Of a stretch of DNA of 64,000 nucleotides, positions 47,537 through 60,381 are shown one piece after another; the first letter of the stretch is position 1; the number at the start of each line of letters is the position of its first letter. The position numbers and the translations under genes are program-made. Under the pieces are notes generated by a model. It saw only the letters and a list, made by a program, of their open reading frames with translations, ran no database searches and was not told where the DNA came from. Source of the stretch: Clavelina lepadiformis (lineage: Eukaryota > Chordata > Ascidiacea > Aplousobranchia > Clavelinidae); the NCBI RefSeq assembly GCF_947623445.1, contig NC_135243.1:7876501-7940500 (forward strand), given 5' to 3'.

Positions 47537-50500
47537 ATTTCACAGACGTTTTAACGGCTTTCTTAGAAGGAAACAACAGTCTGTAATTATACATCAATAC
47601 ATATGTCACGAGATTATTTTATGCACCTGTTTTGTAGACACCACATTATATACCGTCTTTTCTTTGCATTGTGTTGTTTTTATGCATGTTCACGGTCTGC
47701 CGTATTTTACTTGTTTATGTTCTTTTACTTGTTCTTGTACACCTGTTTTTATCAAATCTCTTGTGACGTCTCACGTAGTTACCCCAAAGGCTAAATTAGT
47801 ATCGTGTTTTACGTTCCACGTTGATTCCTTCATCGCGTGGAATTTGTTTGGTGTAGTACTGTGCGCGGCTGGGCGACGGTTGTGGGCAGTTACGTTTCGG
47901 TTTCAGTGAGAGATGATCGTTTTTATTAAGTAAAATGCCATTAAAAGTTAACAAGGCAAAACCGGCTAAGTGACTAGCCGTTAGAGCGGGAAGATTCCTG
48001 GTCAAAGAAAGTTTGGTTACACATATAGCACGATAAATCCCGTAGTGAGCAAAGTGTAATTTTGTGCGTAAAACGTACTTAGTGTATGGTGTAATATAAC
48101 TTGCTTAATACGTTATTTAACGTATTTAACAACTTTAAAGCCGTAAACGGCGTTTTTTTCAATAAATACTTAATATACAATGCTTTTTATAATGCATGAT
48201 ATGCAGTAATATAAGTTTATTACATAGTATACGTTGGTGTCAAAGCAACCAAAGACAATAAATTAAAAATGAATGCAAGGTAAAGTAAAATCAATGCGGT
48301 TGAGGTACAAATATAGTCAAACTTTCACGGAGTTACAGTATATCCTGGAGTTTGTGACCGAGTCACGTTTTAAATAATGTGTACAGTAAGGTCGAAAAGC
48401 GGTCGTGCTATTTATAACTGAATAAATATTTTGTATAAACGTGTAAACTCAGTAGGCCTATATTTTTCTTGCTGCGTACTCACTAGGCAGCAAATATAAC
48501 GTTTAGCCACGAATTATAATATAGCAGCTACTGAGTGGCGTAATAAAACAAATGCGTATTTTGTTTGTTACGTTTAGCACAAGACACATTACATCACAGA
48601 TGATTAATGCCAGCCAGCCTTATTACGTAGATTGTGATATGTTTTGTACAGTTTAGAAAGTTAACCCTATGTAGACTACAATTTACCTATGCCATAGCAT
48701 CAGCGCAGTTTTAATCTTAAAGCTTTAGTATTTTTTTGGGGCACTAACAAGTCAGCATTATAGTCGTTAGCGTGCGGTTTAACTGCTATAACCGCTAAAT
48801 GTGATGCTACATAGTCGTCAACTGCTAACTCCAATAACGGTTTTAATTTTGAACATTCAGAATGAATTTTTTCGTTTTAGCAGGTGATGCTAAATTTCAA
48901 ATCAAAAATAGAATTAAAAAGTATGTTCAAACATTAATGTTTACCAGAGCAACGCATTCTCATGTAGATTAAATGCGATAAATTTTTGCCTCAAAATTTT
49001 TTGTTTAAGTATGCATTTTCAGCTGATAAACTTTTTGGATGCCAAAGATTTTAGCCTTTATAAATGGTTATTAGTCGGGTAAACTTTTGCAGTCCTCTTA
49101 TACTATCGCATTTTAGGAGTTTACATAACCTTTCCTATCTATGGACGTTTTGTTGACGACGCCAGTGATGTCAGTAGAACTAGTTAAAACTTTTATAAGT
49201 TTATAATATCTTTTACATCAATTATAATTGACTTCTGTTTTTGAAAATATGAATGTTCTTTTTTGTCACAGCAGGCCAAATTCCTTTCCAGAACCAAAAT
49301 GAATTCTATTTAGCTTTGCTAAACTAAACTAAAAACGCAAACCTGAAAATCGGGTAATGCAAATTTGTGTACTTAAAAATTTTCTAACTCGCTACTATGT
49401 TCAAGTGCAAACTACTGCCACTTTTTTGTAATAACTTGTACTGTTCTTCAGAAATTTTTGCCCATGTTTACGTTACATGATACGGTTTAAGTTGTTGTGA
49501 TTTTAATCCTAACATACACGCTACAACCTTGCACTAGGTACACTGCAGTTGATAAGACTTTTTATAGCAGTCCAATACAATCCAACTCAGTTATACTTAA
49601 ATGAGAGCCTCATTTGTTGCAGACTTGAGATTCTAGTTTTATGTTAGGGTAATCACCGATGAAGAAAGATTGCTTTGCAGGGAAGGCTGAAAGGTGACAA
49701 CATACGAATCACGAGTGGTGCTGGACACGTCACCCGATAGTTTCTTTTTGGTAAAATTAACTTCGTTAAGATAAGTTGTTCTTTATGGTATCTTTCTTCA
49801 TATGGAAGGGATTTGTGTACTACTGCTATATTTCTGTGATCTGTCCGTATCAAGCGAAACTAAACTGACTGATTTATAAACTTAGTATAAGTTATAGCCT
49901 ACAATATCATCTGTTCGAAGTAACCTATTTACACTCACGACCAATAGATATTTATAAATGAAGTATTCATTATTTTCAAGTTGACTAGATTGTATTGTGC
50001 AGCAAAGTTTGTAGGTAGCTAATTTAATTCTTTTTGGTATTGGATGGATAATTGCGAGCTTGACAGGATTTTGTCATTCACATGAAGATGGAAAAAGTAT
50101 ATCCACACATACCGTTGTTTTAATAGAGCTGAATCCTGTTTTATCATAACTTATATTGCAACATATCCTTGTAAATTCCAAGAATGACCACTACAAAAAC
50201 TAAAATTAAAAACAAAACACGTACACTTTCGCAACCGGTCATGCTTACGAGAAATACCCTAATGCAAAACTAACGTTGCTATTGGGGGAAATTCCCTAAT
50301 ATAGCGATACTGTAGTTTTAAAAACCTTTATTTAATGCGTAAAGAGAAAATGGAATGACTTGTTTATTGCTTTGTAATTTATTGTATCTAAAGTTGCAAA
50401 GAAAGCCATACAAAATGTTATTGCAGTTCATGTTTGAAGGAAAACGACAAACTACAATTAAGCCATACAATATGCATGGAGGAGAAAAATGTGTATTTAT

Positions 50501-53500
50501 TATTAAGGTTTGTTTGTCGTTTTACATACGAGATCAACCAATGGTTAAACAACAGCCAACTGTAAACAATTTGCCAACTTGTAAATACAACGACTACCTC
50601 AATCCCAATGAGTGGAAGAACCGTTTCGCTCACTGATTCCGCTCATCTGTGACGTGAAATTGCGAGTACGCACTCGCGAGAAACATGCATGTGAAAGCTT
50701 TTGCAACCGACGAGAGCATCTAAAATAAAAGAAAGGAGAAGTCAAAGACAATCTTTACAGGCACAAGCATCAAACAATTTAAACTATTTGTCGGTCAATT
50801 CAATCAATCAAAAATGCTTGTGCTGACTGCTCAATAAAAGTCAATCCATTAAAGTATGTGAATCAAAATGAGAGCTTAACAAATACACTCCAGTTGTTGG
50901 CGCATGTACTTCAAAAACAAGGGAGTTTTAATTGGTTTGAGTGTTCGCCAAAATGTATTGTTCAAAACAAAGGTTGATATAAGCAAAAGCATAATATAAA
51001 AGCAGTGTATAAAAATACGAAATTTAGATTTTGGAGCGTTATACACATATACTGCAATATACAAGCGTCTTTTATCGGCTTGCCTTAAACGTAACAAGAC
51101 AAAACCCTGTCTCATATTCACCCACGCGGTTTAAAAGGAAGCTATCATAACGTCATTATATATGCGTATAGTGTGTAATAGCATTTCATAACGGAAATGA
51201 TGTCTTACATGACGTACAGAATAATAACCTTCTCAATAATAAATAACCTAAACTCGATTTAGACTAACTTTTTACAATGGTTTATTTCCAAAAAACGATT
51301 TTAATTCCAACTGATCGATGAACTTTTGACAGTAAGCTTGCGTCAGCACAGCAAAGTAAACAAGCAAATGTGGTCAGCGATACTATTATTGGTATAATTT
51401 CTATTAAAGCCACAACTATTTGAAAAGTAGGTTACTTTACTAAACGGACACACGTCATACTGTAGTTAGATTAGACAACTATCTATCTCCACGTAAAACG
51501 ACGCGCGTAGGTTTTTGAATTTTTTCCTAGCCGAGAACACACAATCGCTTACTAAAAACGCCAAGTATCTAAATTATTACAACTCACTTTTCAACTTAGT
51601 TTTTGTAGCAACTAATTGGACCGAATGAATTAGCAACATAAAGCACATAAGCGTTGGCTCTTGATAAATGACATCATAACAAACAATGAGATCCATAATA
51701 CAAATGATATTAAATTTTGATACCCATAATGTTAATGATACTCTTTGATAACAAACAAGTTAAAAGAATCTTTTAAATTCAAGCACCCTTGCATGTCTCA
51801 CTGAATGGAGCAGCTCGAGGTTGATGCGTACAGTGTCTGCTACACACTCACAGTCACAACTTGTGTAAAATCAAGAAAAGGAAAGATAAATTGGAATGTA
51901 CTAGAGACGCTTGGCTTTCTTTAACCATTTGCACCGTTTGAACGAAAGTCAGTTAAACACATAATAGCTACGGGTTACGGGTTTCAAAAAGAGCCCACAT
52001 GTCACGCCTCTTAATGCTACTTTATTAGCGATTCATAACTAGACCAAGAAACATTGAAATCTGGCAGTAAGGTTTCTACAAATATGAACTCCTAAATCAT
52101 GTTGAGTTGATAAACATATTTCTTAGAGGCTGCCACTATTTCATGGGAATAATTGTACCGTGGAAGCTATTGTATATACCAGAAAACACTAGTTTCTTGT
52201 TAATTTCACTTTTATGTTATAAAATAGTAACCAAAACCCAACCTAAATCTACCTTTTAATCTGAATCTAATTTCAATTACACCTGAAGTAATTAGAATCA
52301 ACAATTTGCATACCTGTTCTCTAAACTTAACAACATATCTTTAACACGTGATCTGCTTTTGGTGAACTAATCGCTTTCTTTCTCAAAGCTATTCGAAGGC
52401 TACTTCAAGCACAGGCTACAGGCGGAATAAAGTCCACGGAATTTTTGAGTGAGTGTAATGCAAACGATATTTTGGAAAGATGAAAAAAATGGAACGAGGT
52501 TTTTACACGAGGTTACAAGTGCAACTAGTACGAATATGAGCAGTGAGGTCGTAATGTAATGTGTTTTAAAGAGCTTCCCAAATTTGGAGTCGCTGTCGCT
52601 ACCCTGTAGAGTGTAGAGAGTCGCCCAACTAGTTTTTGGGGTCGCAAAGCGTACACTTACTTCATACAGATTACAGCAATCATTAAAGCTAAAGCAAGAC
52701 ATAAATCTACGTCAACACCCCGTTATACAGTGCAGCTTATTACTTGGTGTGTCCCTTCCCTACAGTGTGTCATCATTACCTGTTGTGTTTCACATATAGC
52801 TAAACGCGTTTTAGTGGTCTTGTATAAACGAAATTCGTGACAATGCAGACATCCGGAATTGAATCTAAACTACTGGATGTTCCTTGTGACGCTACTGGAT
52901 GTGTTTCTTTGCGCTACAGAACTGAATGACTACATCGAGTCGGTCAATATATTACTTAAAGCACAGTTGAACTTAAAGTGAGGGTAGGCCCAGAATATGT
53001 TGACCTTAAAGAATAGTTGTCAGCAAGCATACCGGAAAAAGAATGTTTCAATAGTATTTAGTGGTTAAGTTAAGCAGTTACGCTTGACTTAAATTACGCA
53101 AGACATTCTTTTTACGCATGCTTAAGAAGGCTAACGAGTTTAACCATATAAGTTACCTAATTTTTGTCGTCCACGAGAAACATTTTATCAAACATGATTC
53201 AAATAAAAGACTTTAGTCGATTTAACTCAGGTGTACTAAACTCTGTGCGATATAATCAACACCTACGAGTTATATAATCTTTAGGTTTAATCGTAGGTTA
53301 GTTGAGTTATTCTGGTTTTACTCGTCCTGGGTTGGATCGTCTCTGCCTCTATGGCTTGAATTGACCGACCACTCAACCAAAGCGTCAGGCACATTGTGAC
53401 GTTTTACTTGCCGACCCTCATATCATAATTATATTGCAGATGTACGTTTTTTACGGTACGGTACAGTACGTTTTTTGGGTATTATTTTATAAAAAGATGT

Positions 53501-54183
53501 TAAACGTTTGTTATTAAACTACTAACTGTCATTGAAAAATATTTATCCGGTATACTGATGGGACTTACTTACGGTGTACTCGTACAACCAACTATTCTTT
53601 GATATAGAGTCAACTTATTTTTGGCCCTCATTTATTATGTTATTTTGTGCATTTGGTCCTCATTTTAAGCAGTGCGCAAGCTTAATATTGAGCTACTTAT
53701 CACTTCCAAACACGAAGGGTTGCGAAAACTTTTAATAAATGTAAAGAAGACGTCAGCAAAAAAGTTTGGTAAGCCCTGTTCAAAGGGTTGATTAAAAGGA
53801 AATACTTCCGTGTGATGGAAGTCAGTTGTGACTTAAAAAGCAAAGAGAGCAGTTTCGACCTTTGGCTATTTAAAATTGAAAAAACATAGGTTGAGCCATT
53901 TTAAAAGAAAAAAATGGCTCAGAAAGTGCTGTAATAAAGAAGATAAGAAATGTTGTAAAATATCAGAAGAGAAATTGATGCAAAATACATGCATTGAAGT
54001 CAACTTTAGATGACATTTGTTCATTTGCTCAATAATGTGTCATTTGTCTGTGTCAGTTACGCACAAAACAAGTTTTTTAGGTAAAATGTTTCAGTTTTAT
54101 TTGTGGTTCGATTGGGTAGATTATTGCAGCAAAAGAAATTAGTTACAAAGTGAAGCCACAAAACTTCAGAGTAACAATACAGT
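47537..54183. other. 6.6-kb stretch without a supported gene
   Basis: Begins with the probable promoter of the minus-strand P450 and continues as AT-rich DNA. The longest ORFs (47520-47909, 50355-50636, 52400-52702) overlap others on the opposite strand and lack motifs. A small TACGGTACGGTACAGTACG simple repeat lies at about 53453-53471. No RNA gene recognised. Confidence 0.4.
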
Positions 54184-54261
54184 ATGTTCGTGGCAGAAAA
54201 GATGCTTACAATGTTGGCAAAAGAATTGCAAATCAGCGTTCGTGGTTCCGGGCTTAACATA
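54184..54261 (+). pseudogene. Truncated third member of the unrecognised family
   Basis: From the ATG at 54184 the frame reads MFVAEKMLTMLAKELQISVR and stops after about 25 codons. This matches the first 20 residues of copy 1 (MLSAERVLKLLANELQINPR) at 11 positions, with the same spacing to Gly. Nothing further downstream (54262-54800) matches the rest of the family convincingly. It lies 1.1 kb upstream of the intact copy in the same orientation, so it is probably a decayed tandem duplicate. Confidence 0.6.
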
Positions 54262-55275
54262 TAGGTAACAAATCATTAAATGAACTGTGCGCAATCGTTG
54301 CTTACCGACCAAATATTGATTTGTAGTCAATAATATTATAAATAACTTGCTTTTAAAAGATTGAACTTTGTTCAACAAAACGAGTTTAAAAAGGTGTTTA
54401 CTCGATGTGACAAAGTAGGACAACTTCCTTTAAAATATGCGAGATGTACTGTCCGTTGCTACGAGTTAGGTAACATTCATTTGGCTGTGCTGCCCAATTT
54501 GCTTCTGGAAGTTACGTTACCCAGTTTCAGACAGCATTTGTAAATTCCCTTTCGTCATGTACAACATAGCCTAAATCTGTTTGACAGTGGCTGTACAGTT
54601 TTGCTTAAGACGTAAAAAGGCAATAGTAAAAATTAAAATTAATGAATTACCAGAGCATCGTCATATGGAAATTATGAAAGAATTAACTGGCCAATCGATC
54701 AGGTCTGGTTGCGAAACGAAACAATATAAATTGGAAAGTGATTGTTGTAGGAAAATTTTGAAAGTAGTTTATATACTATAGTTCTTGGTCGTCTTTCATA
54801 ACTTACACAACCTTGGCAGATCAATTTCATTGATCTACGATTCTTGAATTACAACGTAAAATAAATAAGCAATAATTGATTATCTTGTTACATTTGGTTG
54901 TATCATCCACGTATAACTTATATGTCGTAAAGTTTGACTACGCTTCAAATAATTCCAAGTGAATAAATTGAATTATGTTGTAAGAGTGTACACCCTTTAC
55001 AGTATGAAGAAATCAGTCAAAAAATTACAAAATTAGATGAAAAATCTCAGATGTAAATTATGTCAGTAAATAGTCTACTTTAGTCAAACCAGATGAAGTA
55101 ACGTCAAATTCTGAAGCTTTATGATTATACAGAGAAATGTTTTTTTAAACTCCTGGTTTATATTAACTTGAAAACAATTACTAACTCATTGAGTTTTTAC
55201 TTTTTGCAACAGAAATGAGTTTATAAATTACGTTTGTAAAACGAACTATTACTGAGATTTTATTCGTGAAGAAGT

Positions 55276-56384
55276 ATGCTGACTATAAACGAAGTACTTA
55301 ATCGCGTAAGAGATGAGTTACAAATTCCTGTTGAACCTATCAAAGTCTGTATCAAACCAGCGAAGGTGAGCGATAAGATGTTGACTGACAAGATACAACA
55401 ACGTTTGGAAAAGAAAAAACAACGATATCCTCAAATTTCTTTTGACTGTTTTAATTTCATTGGAGGGTTCGAAATTGGAAGGTACACTGGAATCCAACTT
55501 TTGCACTTTATGCTGTCATTGCTTTGTGATGAGCATGTTCGGCGGAACGGAAACTGTATACTGTTTAATGTTAATCAGGAGACGGCATTTGCAATTCTTG
55601 TATACGTTGATGACAAAACTCTAGAAATGGTTGTTTCGTCAGATAAGAGTAGTCCAATTGGACATTTGTTTTATAAACTTTATGATGATAAAACATGTGA
55701 AAAATTTCCGAATGATCTCCAAGAAGCTAAAAGTTTACGCTCAGAACTGTCCCAAAAGTTCGAAAATTTTATGGGGAAAAAATTTTCAGAAACTGTATTT
55801 TGTCCGTTTTCATCAGCATTTTTAGGAGTTTTCCTGGACATATGCAGAGCTTATTTTTATGTTAATCCATATCATAACAAACAAAAAAGGCTTGTTCAGG
55901 CTCTTCTTCCTGCCTGTGTAAAACTTGCCATTGACAGTCAACAAAGCGGAAAACTTCAAGACGTTTTGCATTACCAAAATCTTGAAACTGCAAAAGACAT
56001 TATACTTGGGTAAGTCGTTAACACACTCCTTGAAAGTTCTAAACTTTTCCATAAACCAAATTTCTTGTTTTAGATTTGATTATTCACTAATTGGACACAA
56101 ACCTGGTCATAAATATACCTTCAATTCCTTATTGAAGTTGTTTTGACTTAATTGGTGTCGCATTATTGATATTTCCTAGATCCATTAAGCACGACGCTGA
56201 TGAGTCATTCGCGGAAATAGATATACAGAAGACAATTGAAGCATTGAAGTCATTTTATGAAATACCGTTCCATTCTCAGTTATCAGAGACTCAAGCATTG
56301 AAGTCATTTTATGAAATACCGTACCCTTCTCAGTTATCAGAGATCAATTTATTTGAAAAGGTCCTTAGGCAAACCTTTATTTAG
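55276..56384 (+). CDS. Unrecognised family gene, intact copy (2 exons, 312 aa)
   Basis: Exons 55276-56009 and 56180-56384 (GTAAGT donor, CCTAG acceptor, phase 2), 312 residues. Paralogue of the transposon-broken gene at 3531: same intron position and phase, and shared blocks GGFEIGRYTGIQLLH (residues about 63-77), NGNC, AFLGVFLDI, and CVKLAIDSQQSGKL. There is no signal peptide, membrane span or known catalytic motif that I can see; it looks like a soluble alpha/beta or helical protein. The C-terminus carries an 18-residue in-frame tandem duplication (ALKSFYEIPFHSQLSETQ type; 54-bp units at 56241-56294 and 56295-56348), where copy 1 simply ends AFYEI. Function unknown; the preserved frame across three loci points to a real, lineage-restricted family. 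Confidence 0.8.
56241..56348 (+). repeat. 54-bp in-frame tandem duplication in the last exon
   Basis: Two adjacent 54-base units starting GCATTGAAGTCATTTTATGA, differing at only a few positions. They add 18 residues and move the stop relative to copy 1. Confidence 0.9.
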
Positions 56385-58394
56385 CAAAGCAGCTAAAACT
56401 ATTTAATGGAATTAAGAATATAATGTTGAATTCGGTGAGTCGGAAAACATACGACGGCAGTAGTGCACGAGTAGATAAGTGAAATATCTGTTTAAAGTTT
56501 AATTGTAATCTTGGTTTAATATTTGTCTAGTTATTTGTCAAAGACCTGTCAAAAATTAATTTATACACGTTTTGCTACGTAAGAGTTTATATTGGTTTTT
56601 CAGCATAGTGTACACAAATCTAAACCGGAATAATTCTACTGCGTACGATATAAATATGCCATAAAAAAGATTAAAACGTCATTCAGTGTAATTAGTTTAC
56701 AAGGTTAGGTTACACAGGCTACAAGGTTGATACATTAGGACGCTCGAGTTAAGGTAGAAATTTTGCTATAAGGTTGAAACTGCACGTAATTAACTATCCT
56801 TACAGCGAAGTTTTAGCTCGAAAGTTACGGTTTAGGTTGTAAAGTTTAAATAGCACAGTATAGAAGATAATATTTCTATGCATACAATGACTAACTGTAC
56901 TTATCACTAACATACAAGTTTGACGACTGGCAGAGCTGCCTAAATAAAGAAATTTTTTTATTGCTGTTTGTGCAGTGCGTACCGTGTATCGATACCGTTT
57001 AAGTGAGCAAATAAAATAGTTGAATTCTTTCAAAATAACGAAGGTCATTTAACCTGTCACGCGTATGTTGGTTATAAATTATTACCACCAGGAGCAAAGT
57101 CATCGGAGAGACGGTAAAGCCCCAAAAACAGAGAAAATAGTATCGTTTTGCTGCTATTTAAAGCCCAGCAAATAAAAATTTGTACCATTTCAGAAGAGGA
57201 AAAGATAGAGATCATGTTGGAATGAGACGTTAACCACTTATGATTGATTAAGGTTGTATTTGTAAATTTGAATTTAACTCATTTCACTGCTTCTCATTTA
57301 GTAATTTTTAACTTCAGACATAACGACTTGTGAATTCTTACCAGTGCATATATGGACTGTGAAGCGTGTTGTGTTGAGTTTTTTATAATAATGTGCGCAC
57401 ATGTGTGGTTGCCGGATATAATTAATTCGCCTCTGTAACTTAGCGGACGTTTTTATACGTTGTGATGTATAAAGCAAACTCTGCACGGAACTAAATGTTG
57501 AGTCATTACGAGGGCTGTTACCATTGTGTGGCAAAGTTGATATAGGAACAGTAGCCTATAGACATTGTGTGGCCAGAATAGAATTGCAAGCTAATTTTAA
57601 AACAGATATTATACTATATACATTGATTAGATACAACTAAATGTATATGTGCGTTATTTGCATAACTAATGTAAAAAGTACTAAGAATTATTTTTATGCA
57701 AAGTCAGTATATCTGGGCAAAATTGTTTTTAAATCATGGTTTATTTAGTAAGAAACATCTGTATTAAGGTCTTAATGTTTATACAAAAGTACTAAAACTG
57801 TGATGTAAAATTGTATTTATAAAAAGTAATACCTATTTAAATCGATTTCCACGATGCTTTAAAAGGATTATGGCGATTCAAGTTTTAGCGAAAAACTATA
57901 CTAATCTTTGCATAGAAAAAAGGGAAGCTAGACTTTATAAAAAAAATATCTCGTGTTTTAATGAAGGTCACCCGAATGCATTGGAGCCAGGGTATTCCAA
58001 TGCATTAAATTTGCGTCAGTTGTGGTTTGTTTGTTTTCAGAATCTAGATTCTAGACTCTAGAGTCTAGAAGGATAAAGCGAAGACAATTAGACTAGCCTT
58101 TATGAAGAGAAAAGAACAACAACTATTGCCAAACGCTTAGAAAAGATTGTGTCGGTTCAAGTCAATGCTCAAACACAGCATGGAAAAGAGTAATATTTGG
58201 CTAATGTCAAACCAGTGCAGAAAGAAAACAATAGAAAGCTGGTCTTTATATACAAAGGATGCCGAGCCTTTCCATAGCAGGTTACGGCGAAGTTTGTTGA
58301 TCGCAGAAATTCAAGTATAAAAAAGTTATAGCAAAATTAGACGACTCTTGTGGCACTTTACCGTAGTTAGAATCGTGATAAGGTGAATGCTTAG
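56385..58394. other. 2-kb stretch without a supported gene
   Basis: 3' region of the family gene and AT-rich intergenic DNA. It contains a 22-bp perfect palindrome at 58049-58070, listed separately. The ORFs at 56800-57048, 57298-57534 and 57870-58061 have no features. Confidence 0.4.
58049..58070. repeat. 22-bp perfect palindrome of TCTAGA-type words
   Basis: Centred on CTCTAGAG, with TTCTAGA outer words on both sides, and preceded by one more TCTAGA at 58043. It can form a cruciform or bind a dimeric factor. About 350 bases upstream of the hypothetical gene at 58419. Confidence 0.6.
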
Positions 58395-58418
58395 ATGACT
58401 ATTGTTTTAAACGTAAAT

Positions 58419-58990
58419 ATGTCTTCTGCTAAAAAACAGAAAAGAACTAAAACCAAATATAAACCGCTTAATACTCCTTCATCGATGATCATAGTCACAC
58501 CTGAAAATGAACACAATCGTGATAACGTACAGTATAAAAGAAACGCTGAACGTCTGTCGTCAAGTAGAAGTACTGGATCGAATGGTCAAGAACGAACCTC
58601 ACCGCTGTTTTACAACGCTGAAATACCATCAACAAGTATAGAGGTGTTAGTAACTCGAATATGGAAATGACCATGCCAGCTAATTTTCGCAATTCGATAC
58701 GTGTCAACAGAGAATGCCAAAATGGAAGAGTCTACCATCCTAACCTTTACAATCCATATCCGGTACGTGTGAACAGAAAACGTCAAAACGTAGGAGTCAT
58801 CCAACCTAACATCCAACGTAGGAGTCATCCAACAGTGCATTTTCAAAACACCTTATCCTGTTCTAGCCCACATCATTTGATGGATGGTGCGTTTGAAGAT
58901 GGTGTCACAGATGAAGAACTCGTAGCGGCCGTTGAAAAATATGAAGCTTTAGAAATAAGAAAACGCTTTAGAGATCTACTGGACGAATAA
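58419..58990 (+). pseudogene. Hypothetical small gene with a frame break
   Basis: Frame A opens at an in-frame Met at 58419 (MSSAKKQKRTKTKYK, basic) and runs to 58670. Frame B is open from 58622 to the TAA at 58990 and ends with FEDGVTDEELVAAVEKYEAL, a helical acidic stretch typical of real coding sequence. The two overlap by about 50 bases with no room for an intron, so a one-base indel or assembly error would split a single protein of about 190 residues. The middle holds repeats at DNA level (CGTGTCAACAG / CGTGTGAACAG; CGTAGGAGTCATCCAAC twice). Low-complexity, possibly a nuclear or disordered protein; no family recognised. Confidence 0.4.
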
Positions 58991-60381
58991 TCCTGTTAAC
59001 TTAGGTTTTATAAATCTAATTTAAATCCTGGTGTTTACAACAGGTATAGCAATTGGTTTTATGGGTGACTCACTTGAACTGCGAATAAGTAAGTAAACAA
59101 GTTACCAGAGTACCGGTAACTGGTTTCACGCCGGTTTTTTAGCTGAAGATAATTTGGATTGTATCACTCTTTTTCATGTGACCTTTTAAAATAGCACATG
59201 CAGACGCAACTGTTATTTCAGTGAGTTGTAAGTCACGGGGGATTTCACAAAAATCTTTCGCTTTTTGCTGTTACTTCTTTGCCATATATGGCATTATGTG
59301 CTATTTAGCTGTAACTCAGTCGATTTTAAGCTTTGGTGTACTAATAAGTCACGACCCTTTCAAACTAAGCTAATCGCGCATTGAAATGCGAGCTGTTTCC
59401 AAGGTCGGGTTGATCGTTTTCTACTATTCGTTGTGTTTGCTATACGAATTATATTATTGGTCCAGTTTTAACAAACGGTTTGAAAGTACTGACTAGCTTT
59501 CACTGTTAGATCTTCAACAAAATTTTATATTGTGTTTGATGAATTAAACTGCAACGTAGGCAAAACTTAAGTACATACTGTACTATTCATGCTCTCACAT
59601 GCAAAATGTGCGTATCGGCCTATCGCCTTTTCAAACAAGAGTGTGGGTGTTTGACTCCCACGAATATGTGTCATAATGATTGTTGTGATGTGTAAAAGTG
59701 TGGCAGCTTTGTGCTAGCAACACTGGCTGTAGTGGTGCTGCTGCTGCAAAAGGAAGGGATGAGTGCGTAAGTTTCTTCTTGCTAAGACATAGTCATGGCC
59801 CCTATTTAGTATGTCCTCGCGGTGAAACATAGAAACTGATCACTTAACGGTCAACAATGGTAAAATAATGCTATGATATGTTTGCCACCAGGTATAATAT
59901 CAATAACCAAAGGTGTTCAGCTGGTAAATTAATTCTTTTATGAACCAACGTTTTGCAAACACATGCGAGTGGGCTTTTTCAGGACAGATTACAATAAGAA
60001 AATAAGAAATATTTTTGAAAACTACAAACATATAAAATTATCTAGATACGAGCAATAACTAAGAAACGATTATGACTATAGTTACTACAAACATATAAAA
60101 TTACCTAGATACGAGCAATAACTAAGAAACGATTATGACTATAATTATAATTGAGCACTGGCTTATATCGCTACTCCACCGAGCCGACGCAATTGAGTAA
60201 AAAACGCAGCAGATACATAAAAACATAAAATAACAATCTAAAAAATAAACTACAACTTTTAGAACAGTAGGTTCGCAGCAATAAAATCGTAAGTGGAAAT
60301 ACTAAGCGAAAAAAACTTAAGTATATTTTTCAGAAAGTAATTTTTGACGTTGTAGGGCAAGTTATAAATCTTTTAACAATA
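58991..60381. other. Upstream region of the SAMHD1-like gene
   Basis: No ORF of note. A 63-bp tandem duplication at about 60021-60146 lies 240-360 bases before the SAMHD1-like ATG. Confidence 0.4.
60021..60146 (+). repeat. 63-bp tandem duplication in the SAMHD1-like upstream region
   Basis: Two adjacent units beginning ACTACAAACATATAAAATTA (60021 and 60084), almost identical through GATTATGACTATA. It may duplicate promoter elements. Confidence 0.85.

Noticed and set aside
47960..48005. tRNA-like text near GACTAGCCGTTAGAGCGGG
   Set aside because: No acceptor-stem pairing and no proper B box (GTTCGANNCC) at the right distance.
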